This document shows, one piece after another, positions 34,689 to 45,873 of a stretch of DNA of 64,000 nt. Position 1 is the stretch's first letter. Every line of letters starts with the position of its first letter. The position numbers were made by a program, and so were the translations under genes. The DNA is from Desmodesmus armatus (taxonomy: Eukaryota > Chlorophyta > Chlorophyceae > Sphaeropleales > Scenedesmaceae): positions 1,240,001 through 1,304,000 of the forward strand of contig VIIQ02000574.1 of NCBI GenBank assembly GCA_007449985.2, given 5' to 3'. Below the pieces are notes generated by a model. That model was given only the letters and a program-made list of their open reading frames with translations. It made no database searches and was not told where the DNA came from.

Positions 34689-37220
34689 GCAACTGCCGCA
34701 GGTGGTGCAGGCCTGTCGGACAGGCAGCTGGTTGGAGGAATCTGGGTGGGCATGCAGTGCTGCTGCACTCTTCGACATGACTGTGCACGTGGCGGTGTTT
34801 TTGTGTGCCCTTTGGTGGTACCTGGGGCATGCAGGGTGTGGATGCCCGAGGGGTTTCTGTTGGTGTGTCCAGCGCAAATCGCAGCTGCTACAAGAGTTGA
34901 ATGTCTTTTTTTGAGCTTGACGGTCTGTCAGTGCTGGTTGCTACTGCTGCTGCTTGATGCTTTCCGGATTCTAGAGCTTGGTGCTCTCCAAACCTGCCAG
35001 CCTGGTGTTGTCAGGTCTGGCCTGCAGTGTGCTGGCTGTCAAGTGGTTCGAACAGAGCTTGCCAGAGGTGCTGGCGGAGGGGGCTGGCAGCAAGGTTGCT
35101 GATGCTGTGCTGATGCTGGGTTTGTTTTTGGTCCTGATTCTGGTTGTTGGGTGGTCATGGGTGCTCAATATGTGTTTACATTGCTTGTGCAGGCTTCTGC
35201 AGGGATCACTAAAGTACAGTACTTGTCTAGGTGTGGCTGTGTGGGCTGCAATAAGAGGTGGCTTGCGGGCATGTTGCCGAGCTCACAAGTTTCAGGGGAG
35301 CCCCAGTCAGGGGTGCAGGGTTGCTGGGCTTGACTGGGCTTGACAGGAGCGCACTTGCTGGCTGCTCCCAGTGCTGGTGCCTGTCACGTGTTGGCTGCAA
35401 TGAAAGGTGTTGATGGCAGGAGATCCCATGCAGTTGATACTGGCACGCTGCAGTTGGTTATGGTTTGCTGCTGTAGGATTGCGCTGGTGTGCCAGCAGCT
35501 GCTGGGCATGGGCATCTGTTCATGTCACCCTTGCCTTGGGCACACAGGTGGCTCAGGACACAGGTGTGGATCCCTCCCGTGCTTTTGACACATCCCATGT
35601 CAACAGGGGTTGGACTGCTGGCCTCACATGCTGCTGCGCTGTTGTTGAAGATGCTATGTCAGGTTATGATTGCAGTGTTGCATGGCAGCAGCTGCAGGTG
35701 CTGGCCGTATGCTTTGCAGGTTGTGAGTTTCTCGCTGCTGGTTGTCTTGGCTGCTCTTGTTGTATCAAGCATCTGAACTTGCTTGTGTGCAGGCAACCGG
35801 TTGGTATGGTATACGGTATGGTATACCATGTCAGGTGCTGCACACTTTCCGGATGATGATCCTGCTGAGGCGTTTGTTACCTCTGGTGGTCTTTTGTCCC
35901 CCTCCCCCGCCACAGCAGGCATTATGGTTGCAACACACCAGCACGGCTAAGGTTATGCTCTTCCCACCCTCACTGCGCCTGAGTCCCACAGTCATTGCGT
36001 GGGCCCGCAGCGGTATGGTCGCGGGGTGCGGCACATTCTTGACCTGTGCACTGGTGGGAGGGACTGCAATTGCATGTGTGTGCGGGCTTGCGCGTCATTG
36101 GCAAGTTGTGGGCGCGCATAGCGTTGGTGCAGCGTACCTTTGCTGATCGTGTTGTGTCTACCATGGGGCCACATATGCAGACACAGGTGTGCGCTTTGGG
36201 CTGTGCTTGTACATGTGTGTCCCCTGGCCAACCGGCACCTGATAGCTGCCAGTCTATGCCCCTACCCCAAAGTGGGGATGTGTGTGCAGGCTTTGTCCGT
36301 CTACAGACTCTGAGAGGTGGGCATGGCGGCGGCAGTACATTACAACACCCCCGGTGTGCTGTTTGATGAGAATACAGGGCCTGCATGTTACTGTTGGTTG
36401 CCTTGTAGAAGTGTGGATTCAAAGGCGACGTTGCACACTAGTGTCAACGTGTGTGCTGAGCTGTGGCTGCCCTTGACCCTCCCCCCCGGGCGGGTGTGGG
36501 TGTGGGTGTGTCGACAGACGGAGTACTCGGGTACATGCAAGTTCACTAAGACTGTCCTTGTGTGTGTGCCGGGTTGTCGCCGCCGTGGAGGCCCCAGTGA
36601 TTTTACAGACATGAGTTGTGATTTACAGACATGAGTTGTGCATGTTGATGTTGCCTGTATTGCTGGTGTGCTAGCAGCACAATGAAAACTGTTTGTGTTA
36701 TTGCTGCAGCAACTGCCGTGCAACGCTATGTTGTGCTGTGCCCCCTGGTCAAGGATGCCACAGCAACCTTGGATCATATATGTGGCGGGCATGTATTGCG
36801 GTACAGTGACAGTTGGTTGAGCTTACTCAGCTTACTACGTAGTACCTGGCGGGACAGGCGCATATGGGTCAATGCCGTCTTGCATGAAGTTGCTTGCATG
36901 GCGGTTGGTTGTGTCGTGTGCGTGCCACACGCACTGGTTGGACACCTGCCCCTTGTTTACACTTGTTATCATCCACTTCCAGGCAAGTAACAGTGGATCA
37001 TCATTGCATTGAGCTCAGGTGTTTGTGACCTGACCTTGTCTCAGCCACATTGTGGCAGCTCGCGCGCAAAAAACATTTGCATGCTTGACTGTTTCAACAC
37101 CATGACCCACAACTAGACATCACTGGTCCTGGTCAACAGAGCAGCTACTGTCTGCAGGCAGACAGGGAAGGTGTCACAGTCACAAAGGAACACTGTTTAC
37201 ATCTCCACTCCACATCCACT
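34689..37220 (+). other. Unassigned region with hydrophobic exon-like segments
   Basis: No gene model could be chained. Plus-strand segments that look like exons of a multi-pass membrane protein are: 34975-35160 (SLVLSKPASLVLSGLACSVL then VADAVLMLGLFLVLILVVG), 35549-35608 (VAQDTGVDPSRAFDTSHVNR, after a cacacag acceptor), 35611-35700 (VGLLASHAAALLLKMLCQV), 35955-36070 (LRLSPTVIAWARSGMVAGCG then TFLTCALVGGTAIAC) and 36720-36960 (RYVVLCPLVKDATATLDHI then WRDRRIWVNAVLHEVACMAV). Family unknown. A near-perfect tandem repeat (gatttacagacatgagttgt) lies at about 36598-36639. Confidence 0.3.
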
Positions 37221-39420
37221 TCAGGAAAGCAGCAGATGAGCATTGTACACAACGATGTCTCCATCACCCTTCTCCATTGCTGCCCCCCTGCCCCCCTTGA
37301 CACCGCTGAGAATGGACTTCTCAACTCCTCTTGGCGGCCACACATCAGCCGCCTCCCTCGAAACCCTAGACGCCCAACCTGACCCCCCACCCCCATCAAC
37401 CTGCTGCCCTCCCCTGCTCCCGCCACTGCTGCCGCTGCTGCTGCCAGCACTTCCCCACCTACTGCTGCCACTCGAGCCTCTCTGCTGCTCGGGGTATGCC
37501 CCACAACCATGCGCATGCAGATGCCCACTGCTGCCGTGCTGGCTGCTGCCGCTGCTGGAGGTCCTTGTGCGCATGACAGTCTCCTGGTAGTGCAGGGTGG
37601 GCAGCAGGGGGCTGCCTGGGACCTGACCCCCCATACCTGAGGGAGCTGTCAAGGGCGGGCAGGGTCCCTTACCCTGCATGCTGCTGTAAGGCCCAGGCGC
37701 CCCATAGGGCCCCCTGCTGTGCTGGTGAGCCATTGGCATGCCACCCACACCCAGTCCGTAAGGGAAGTGGTGGCCTTGTTGCTGGAACATGCCAGCACCT
37801 GCAGGTCCAACTTGCTGCTGCTGCTGCTGGGCCATGAGCTGTCCGTAGTGCTGACCTGCACCTCCGAGCTGCTGCTGTGGCAGATGTCCGCCTTGGAACC
37901 ACAGCTGCTGGCCCCCCTGCTGCTGCCATGCCGTGTCCATCACCTGCTGCCCCTGACCCACACCGTGACCAGCCGCCATCCCAGTGCCATTGTACCCAGC
38001 AAAGCTCTGTGTGTTCGGCTGGCTGCCAAACCTGGCCCCTCCCAACGGCCCTCCTTGCCAAGCTGCAGCCGCCCCAGCTGGCCCCTCAGGCCACCCAGCA
38101 GCTGCAGGACCATAGGGCAGCATGCTGGGGCCTCCAGGCCCCATCCCATCCACCCAGTACCCATGAGGCCCCAGCATGCCTGCTGCATGCGGCCCTGCCA
38201 TCATCATGTTGCCTGCGGGCCCTGCAGGGCCTCCTGCACCCTGTAGTGCCCAGGGAGGCAGGAGGGCCGCATGGCCTCCTGCATGCGGCGCAGCAACTGC
38301 TGGTGCTGTCGCAGGAGCTTGAGGGGCAGGCTTCCTAGGGCTTGGGGTTCGGTTGGCCTCTGCTGGCTTAGCTCTGCTGGTCAAGCTCACCAGCCTGCCT
38401 TGCTTGCCGGGCTTGGTGACCCTTTGCTGCTGCTGCTGGGTGCGAGTAGGGCTGGGAGCGGCATCACAGCCGCTGCTGCTGCTGGCACTGGTGCCGCGGC
38501 TGCCTGTTGCACCGCGTACTGCTGCAAGCTTAGGGACCGAACTGACAGGGGGGAGCTGTGACGCGGAGGGTGTTGGGCGGGCTGAGGTCTTGGCGACTAA
38601 CCTACCAAAGGCTAGTGCAGCACCACCCTTAGCTTTGCTGGCAGTTGCCGGTGCTGCTGGTGCAGGTGACAGCTGGGGTAGCTTTGCACTGCTGGGTGGT
38701 GCATCCCGCCGCTGGTCTGCATGCATGCGCTGGTCCAGCTGCTGCAGCTCTGCCAGCAGACTGGCCTCTTCAAGTGACAAGCGGGACTGCTGCTGCCTGT
38801 GCTGCTGCTGCTGCTGTGTTGGCCTGGTGCTGCGCACAGGCTCTGGGGCTGCTGCCACAGGGTAGGCACTCTTCGCATGAGCCATCAAATTACCCCTAGG
38901 AACGGAAGCTGGCTGCTTCATCGCGGTGGCAGGGCTAGCTGCTGCTACCTGCTTCCTGGGACTGCTGCTGCTGTGGTTGTTTGTTGAACCAGGAGCAGGA
39001 GCTCGCTGCACCCCAGCCGCATGCTGTGCTCTGTCTCCGACGGCAGGGCCCTGCGCTGGCGGGTTGTAGTGGCCCTGCCTGCCGGCAGCCTGGGCCCTTG
39101 CTGCAGCAGCAGATGCTGCTGCATGCACCGCATCCCACATGTGCTGCACCTCGGGTGCTCTGTCACCACCCCCAGCGGGACCCAGCACAGCTTGAAGAGG
39201 GGTCACTGGGGGTGGTGCCAGCTGAGGCACCCACTGCTGCTGCTGCTGGTGTTGCTGCTGCTGGCAAGCCTGCGTCCAGTAGCCACCAGTTGAAGCAGCT
39301 GCATTACCACCGTGGTGATGGCCGTCACCACCACCATCCTGCTGCAGCTCTCGCTCCAGCCAGGCCAACTCCTCCTCATCACGCTGTCCTGTCTGCTGCT
39401 GGTGTCGTTGCTGCTGCCCT

Positions 39421-39471
<51 letters not shown>

Positions 39472-42400
39472 GCCTGCACTGAGGGCTGTGCAGGTTGAGC
39501 AGCAGGCCGTGGGGGTGTACTCTGCCTGGAGCCAGGTGCACTAGGTATCCTGGACACGGGGGCATACTGATCCACAGCACGGGCCAGCACACCAACTGCA
39601 TCACGCCCTGCTGCTGCTGCTGCTGCAGGGGGTGCAGATGATGGCTGCACAACCGCAGTTGCTGCTGGGACCGTGCCGCTGGGCCGCACCTTGCGGCGTG
39701 GGCTCGTCTGCCTGCCTGTAGCCCCTGCAGGGACCTTGGGACCCACCCTTGGCTGATCCCAACCCTGCTGCTGCTGCTCCTGGCTTGCTGGAGGCCTGTG
39801 CATGGCAGGGGTGGTGGACACCGCTGCTTTGTTGAAGCCTGGCTGCTGGTGGGTCCCCCAACCACTGGAGCTGTCACAGGGGCTGTGGTCGGTATCACGA
39901 GAGTCGCGTTCCCGGTACACCTGCAGGTCCTGCGCTGGAGGTGTTTGAGCGGGGTGGACCGACTGCTGCTGCTGCTGCTGAGGGCCTTGTTGGCGTGCGT
40001 AGCTGCCAATCGCCACCGGCGCTGGCGCCTTGCTCTGCTGCACTGCCTGATCCGTTGCCCTGCGCTGCGCCTCTGCCCGGTCAGCAGCAGCCTTCCTTGC
40101 CGCTGCTTGCTTGGCTGCCTCTGCTGCTGCCTCAATGCGCTCCCGCTCAGCCGCCGCTGCCTCCGCACGCTGCTTTGACAACAGCGCTGCTGTCACGTAG
40201 CTCCCCGCCTCTTCAGGCTGTGAGGCTAGCTGCTTGGGTGGCTGCAGGGGCTGCTGTGCTGACGGGCTGCTTGCTGCCTGCTGCCGGGGCTGCTGCTGGT
40301 GGTGATGGCCCACAGAGATGCGCGCAACAGCTGAGGTGACCGCACTGCGTGCCTTGCTGGCAAGCTGGCTAAGGAAGCGGCTGCCACCTGTGTTGCTGCC
40401 AGTGTTGCTGCTTTTGCTGTTGTTGCCAGTGCTGTCGCTGCCAGTGCTGTTGGGAGGCGCTGTATCGCCTGGATATTCAGCGGCGCCCTGCACAGCAGCC
40501 ATCTCACCCTGCCCTGCTGCCTGCAGTGGTGTGTATGCAGCCTGCATCTCTGCCACTCCGGCAACTGCATGAGGCAGCAGCATGCTCCCTGGCTGCCTGG
40601 CCATTGCTGTGCCGCATGCCATGCTGGGCTGCAGCAGCAAAGCCTGCTCAAGACCCGCAGCAGCGCCCGCTGCGGCTGCGGCAGTGTCATCAGAGAAGTA
40701 TTGCAGCTGCTGCTGCTGCTGGTTGTGGTAAGGTTGGTAGCCGAATACGCTGCAGTCACCCTGCTGGGCTGCGGTGTTGTCAGGGTGGTGCTGCAGCTGC
40801 TGCTGGTGGCCCTGGTAGCCCCATGGGCTGCACCCTCCCTGCTGTGCAGAGGCCCAGCAAGTTTCTGGGGCCTGCTGCTGTGCATCTGGGGCTGCAGCTT
40901 CAAGCTGTGGTGCTCCCATGCTGTGATGCTCCCATGCAGCATGGCCCTGCAGGACCTCAGCCGGGTGTGCTGGCTGGAGAAGCTGCTGGGGGTGGTACAT
41001 GCTGGTGGGCGCACCGGCACGGCAGCTGTCCACCCTGCCTTCCTGCCAGTGCCCATGATGCAGCCCACCTGCTGTGCTGTTGCCATACTGTGACACCTCA
41101 GCACACGGTGGCTGCCTTTGTGCTTCCTGGGGAGCATGCTGCCATTGCTGCTGCTGCTGCTGCTGCTGGTGGTGCTGTGTTGATTCATGCTGCCGCAGGT
41201 GGTGCTGGGGCTGTACCTGTTGCTCCTGATGTTGCTGCTCTCCTTGGTAGCAGGCACCTGCATGCTCATCATCCTGTCGGCAGCTGTACCCACTGCTGAA
41301 GCCACCATGACCACCTTCCTGGCATCGCTGCTCCAGCTGCTGCTGATGTACAACAACCCTTGGCCGCTGCTGCTGCTGCTGCGGCTGCTGTTGCGCCTGC
41401 TGCTGCTGCTGCTGCGGCTGCTGCTGTTGCTGCTGTCCCTGCTGGTGCACAGCAGGCCCTCAAGCTCAGGGTGCTCCTCTGCTGGCTGCACTGGCCGTGT
41501 CTCTGCTGGCTGCTGCAGACAGCGTCCGGGGCTGGCTGGGCCCTGGCCCTGGTACAATGGGTTTGAGGTGAGGCACAGCCCACGCACCTGGCCCTCACAG
41601 CTGTAGCCAGGGCTGGGCGGCGCTGATGGTGGTGACAGCTGACAACTGCCACTCCTGCGCATGGCCAGCTGGGGCAGCTTTGACTGCTGCTGCTGCTGCA
41701 ACGGATGCTGCTGCTGGTGCTGTAGTGCTGTTTGTGGTTGATGCTGAGGCTTCCAGACAGGCTCCTGTTGGAGCTGTTGCTGCTGCTGCTGCGCAAGCTG
41801 CCTGAGGGGCATCATCGCTGGCTGGAGGGCAGAACCCTTGGGGTGCTCAGCCATACAGCAAGTCGCCTGCGACAGAGCACCTGCACTGGCAGAAGCTGCT
41901 GTGGGTAAAGCAGCAGCAGCAACAGCAGCTTGCTGCTGCTGCCGACCAAGCGCTGTGTCATCCTGGCGGCCTGCTGCTGATACCACGGGTGGGGGCTGCG
42001 CACTGCTCGCTGGCCTGCTGGCATGCCGAGTTGCCTCAGTGCGGTGCAGCATGCTGGGACAGGCAACCGTGTCATTTGCAGCCGCTGAGGCAGCAGATTC
42101 ACCGCTGGCCGCTGCCGCTTGGTGTGCCGGCACCGGCTGCTGTTGCTGCTGGCATGCTGAGAGCTGCTCTGGCAGCTGTACTGCACATTGCCCTGCGCTG
42201 CTGTGCGGCGCCTCCTTAGCTGCAATGCCGCTAGTGTTGCCAGCCTGTGAGCCGGCCAATGGCTCGCCAGCGCCCATGATGGCTGCCACCCTGCTACGCC
42301 CCATGGCAGCAAACTCAGCCCCCACAGCCCGCCTCAGGGCTGCCAGCTGCTGCGCCTCAGCCAACAAAGCATCCAGGGTCCGCAGCTGATCTGCTGCTGC

Positions 42401-42828
42401 AGGGCTGATGCTGCCAGCGGCAGCAGAATTGCTGCCGCTGCAGATGGCATCGCTGCTGTCTGCAGCTGCAGCAGCAGCAGCAGCACCAACTGTACACACC
42501 CCAGGTTGCTGCCGGACATGACCAGCGAAGGAGTCGTGAGGGCGCATTGGCTCAGCTGCTGCATCAGGGCTGCTAGCAGCAGCACCACTGTCCCATATTG
42601 GCGAGTGCTGGCCCTGTGAGGTGACTGCAACTGAGCTAGGAGCCTCCTGAGAGTGGTGCTGCAGCTGCTGCAGCTCCGCCGGCTGGCTGTCCCCTGCCTG
42701 CCGCAGCTGCTCAGGGGGCTGCTGGGCCACTGGGGTGCTCACTATGTGCTGGGGGTGCTCAGGAGGTGCCTGGGGCTGCACAACAAGCTGTGCCTCACGG
42801 CGCACCCCCTCCTGGTCCTCCTCCTCTA

Positions 42829-42863
<35 letters not shown>

Positions 42864-45405
42864 GTTTGCTGTGGTGTGGCTGCACCCTCAGCATCTGCCA
42901 AGCACGCCTGCCCAGTGCTGGCTGCCGCAGCAGCAGAAAGAACCGCAGTATCCTTCGTCCACTCCTCTGGCTGCCGTCCCTCCTCCCACTGCCCTGACTG
43001 CACTCGGGCAATGCTCCCATCGGGGGTGACTGCTGTGCCCTGCGCTGCGCAACGGTTGCCCCCATCCTGAGGCGCCGACCCGCTGACTGCACAGCCTTCC
43101 GTGGCAGATTGGGGCTGGGTGCAGGGCTCGACAGCTGCGCCGTTGGCAGGACCCAAATGGCTGCCGTCCAAGCTGCCATCGTCACAGCTGCAGTTCCCGC
43201 TGCTGCTGCCACCCTCACTGGCATGTCCTGCTGCCGCCACTGGCATCGCTCCTGCTTCTGCTGCAATTGGAGGATGGCCCTGGCAGGCTTCCGCACAGGC
43301 AGTGTCTGCAGCCGCACTGCAGCTGCTGGCCCTGCTCAGCTGTGTGCTCATGTGCAGCTGGTCCATGGATGCCCGCAGTGCTGCAGCAGCCTGCGCTGCT
43401 GCTGCTGTAAGGTACTGCTGCTGATCAAAGCTGCCTTCACACGGCATAGGGGCTGTGCCCTGCTCAGCATGGCTGCAGCTGGCAGGCGGGCAGGAGTAGA
43501 CTGGCACTTGCTCGCTGGCTTCATGCAGCTGCTGCTGCAGTGGCTGCGCTGGTGGCTGCGCCTCCCCACCAGAAACCAGTGCTGCCTGCTGCTGCTGCTG
43601 CTGCTGCGAGTGCTGCGTCTGCTGCTGCGGCTCAGTGTGTTGCTGCTGCGTCGGCTGCACAGCCGGCTGCTGCATGGCCAGCTGTGGGCTGTCTGCAGAA
43701 CCTGCTGCCTCGCACACCTGCTGGCAGGCGTGCTGATCGCCCTGCAGCGGCTGCTGCAAATGGAGCTGAGCGCTATCTTGCTGCAGTTGCTCCTCCTGGG
43801 GGCTTGCTGCCGCTGGGGCTGTCTGAATGTTTGCAGTGGCTCCGGACCCAGCCTGTACTGCAAGGGCGACAGACTGCTGCTCACCACTGAAGGTGGGCCC
43901 TGCTGCGGGTTTGTTGCGCTGCATGCGAGCTGCCCACTTTGACACAGGGGCGCTGCTGCCGCCACCGCTGCAGCCGGCGCCATTGCTGCTGCCACAGCTG
44001 CGAGCTGTCTCATCCGCAGCTGCTGTCTGCTGAGCACCCTCACGTGCTGGCAGGGCATTCAGAAGGCCTGCGCAAATCAGCGCAACATCAACATCAAGCC
44101 TCAGGTTGATCTGCAACTCTAGTCAGCAACCTCAGCAACATATTTTCAACACACGCCACTGTCCCCTATCAGCCATGCGCATGCTTTTTGGATGCATGCT
44201 GCACCCACCACCCCTCACATGTCCTGGCGTATCATTAGCCCTACCTTGAGCTGGCCAGTCCTTGTTGAGAGGTCCAGGCCATGCCTCTGCTGTGCTGCCG
44301 CCGCCCCCTGTGACTCGTGTCATGCCTGGGCGCCTCCATGCAGGGCTGCTGGCCTGCTGTCCAGCGCCTGCTGCTGCTGCTGCCTCCTGCATCCTGAGCA
44401 GCTCCTCAAAGCCAGCCTCAGCAGCCAGCTTGAGCTGCTGCCATGACAGTGCATCGTCAGCAGCAGGCAGCCCATCCTGCAGGCAGACCCCACACAGCTC
44501 TTAGTTGGCATCAACTTGTCACCGCTGCTGCTGCTGGGTGAGAATTGACTTCGACACAGACCATGCATGCGTGACCCAGGTGCCACCAAGCCCCAGCTGC
44601 TACAAGCCTGATGGTACAAGTTGGGGGAGGTAATGAGTGCAGCAAGGCAGGCTTGTGGTTGACCCACCTGGTTGAGTGGTGGCCTTGATGCCTCCCTCTG
44701 TCCTGCAATGAAGTTTTTCAAGCCCTCACTCCATTCACGGCGGGGCCTGTCTGCCTGTGCTGTTGCAGCTCTGACTGGCGAGCAGGAGGGTGAGCGTGCT
44801 GCCAGGGCACTGCTGCTGTGAGCTGGGACTGTAGATGGGCGTGGGCTGCGGCTGCTGTGGCCTGCAGCCCTGGGTGGTGACCTCAGCACAGCACCAGAGC
44901 CCTTGCGCAGGATGGGTTTTTTGGGTGGTGCTGGGGCTTGACTGGGGTGTCGCATGAGGTCATCCATCCTGGCTCTCTCAGCACGCCTCTCTTCCAGTGC
45001 ACGTTGTGCCTGCAGCAGTGGTATGAGTCCCAGTAGTGCTGTGGGTGCTGTCTGTCAAGGCAGTATCCAGTGCCTGCTGCTGTTTGCTGTGCTGCCTGTG
45101 GCCATGTCACTTTGCTGTATGCATGTGCCAGCATCATGCATGTGCCAGCAGTAGTCTGTACAAATCTACTTGATTCTTCTCGACATGATTGTGCAGACTC
45201 ACTTTTTCCTTTTCCTCCTGCTCCAAGCGCTTGCTAGCGTCCTCATATCTCCTGTATCATCAGCAGCAGCGTGACAACAGCAGTCAGAGCATGGGGCCAG
45301 CACCAGGAAGTCATGGTGCAGCCTACAAGCAGGCCGGACCCACCTCCTTCTCTCTTCATTCTCTTTGATTCTCTGCTTCCAACGCAGCTCTTGACTGGCC
45401 CGCAT
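37221..45405 (-). CDS. Giant Gln-rich low-complexity protein with short coiled coils
   Basis: Exons 45405-45344, 45251-45203, 45009-44668 and 44476-44245 join in phase to a last exon from 44067. That exon reads in one frame to at least about 41450 and in a second frame from 41450 to the stop at 37221, so an intron or frame change lies between about 41450 and 40226, where both frames are open. The total is roughly 2,400 residues. The N-terminus is a charged coiled coil: ASQELRWKQRIKENEERRR, YEDASKRLEQEEKEK, AQRALEERRAERARMDDLM. Then comes a basic Pro/Ser segment (PPKKPILRKGSG). The remainder is poly-Gln, poly-Ala and Ser, with one long helix (RAEAAAAERERIEAAAEAAK, near 40170) and a Gly/Pro/Met-rich C-terminus. 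I do not recognise the family. A cytoskeletal, centrosomal or RNA-granule role would be a guess. Confidence 0.6.
39423..39470. repeat. (CTG)16 microsatellite encoding poly-Gln on the minus strand
   Basis: This is the longest pure triplet run in the window. On the minus strand it is (CAG)16, giving the poly-Gln tract inside the giant Gln-rich protein. Shorter CTG runs occur throughout this gene, for example near 42830-42861. Confidence 0.9.
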
Positions 45406-45873
45406 GCCTCAGTCTGATGACCTCTGGATAACTGTACCACTGCAGTACTGTGCACACAGCATGGTGCTGCACCTCCAGCACGGTAATCAAAGATTGAAAA
45501 CCAAAGAGTTTATGTAGATGTGTGAGTTTGATGATGAGTGACTGGACAAGGTCTTGAAGGGCTCAGAAGCCAGTGGCAGTAGCTAGTTGCTCACAACAGG
45601 GTTGACAAGGTCCCTTACCCCACGCGTAAAACAACCTTTCTTGTGTGGAGAATATGATGATAAGCAGACAATGACGTTCACTGCGACGAACTGTTGGAGC
45701 GTTTGACTGGTTACTAATCACATATCAGATTTGCCGGGAAAGCGCAGACCGGCCCTGGATCTGGCACCTTTGCCATCTCAGCGCACCGTCTACGCTGTGT
45801 CAGGGCACCCTATCGCCCTGTGAATCAGCAGGTGCAGCTTTCCTCCCAGCCACGCACCCTATCCATTACCACA
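45406..45873. promoter_or_regulatory. Divergent promoter region, Gln-rich gene / omega-3 desaturase
   Basis: It lies between two divergent first codons. The desaturase frame is open from 45820 but has no ATG before 45874. No specific element was recognised; the assignment is by layout. Confidence 0.35.

Noticed and set aside
39203..40168. 321-codon minus-strand frame rich in Arg/Gln/Ser
   Set aside because: It is an alternative-frame shadow of the CAG-rich Gln protein. Low complexity keeps all frames open here.
40226..44116. Treating the 1,296-codon minus-strand frame as a gene of its own starting at 44116
   Set aside because: The in-phase splice from the upstream exon enters at 44067, so residues before that are intron. 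The region is the middle of the giant Gln-rich gene.
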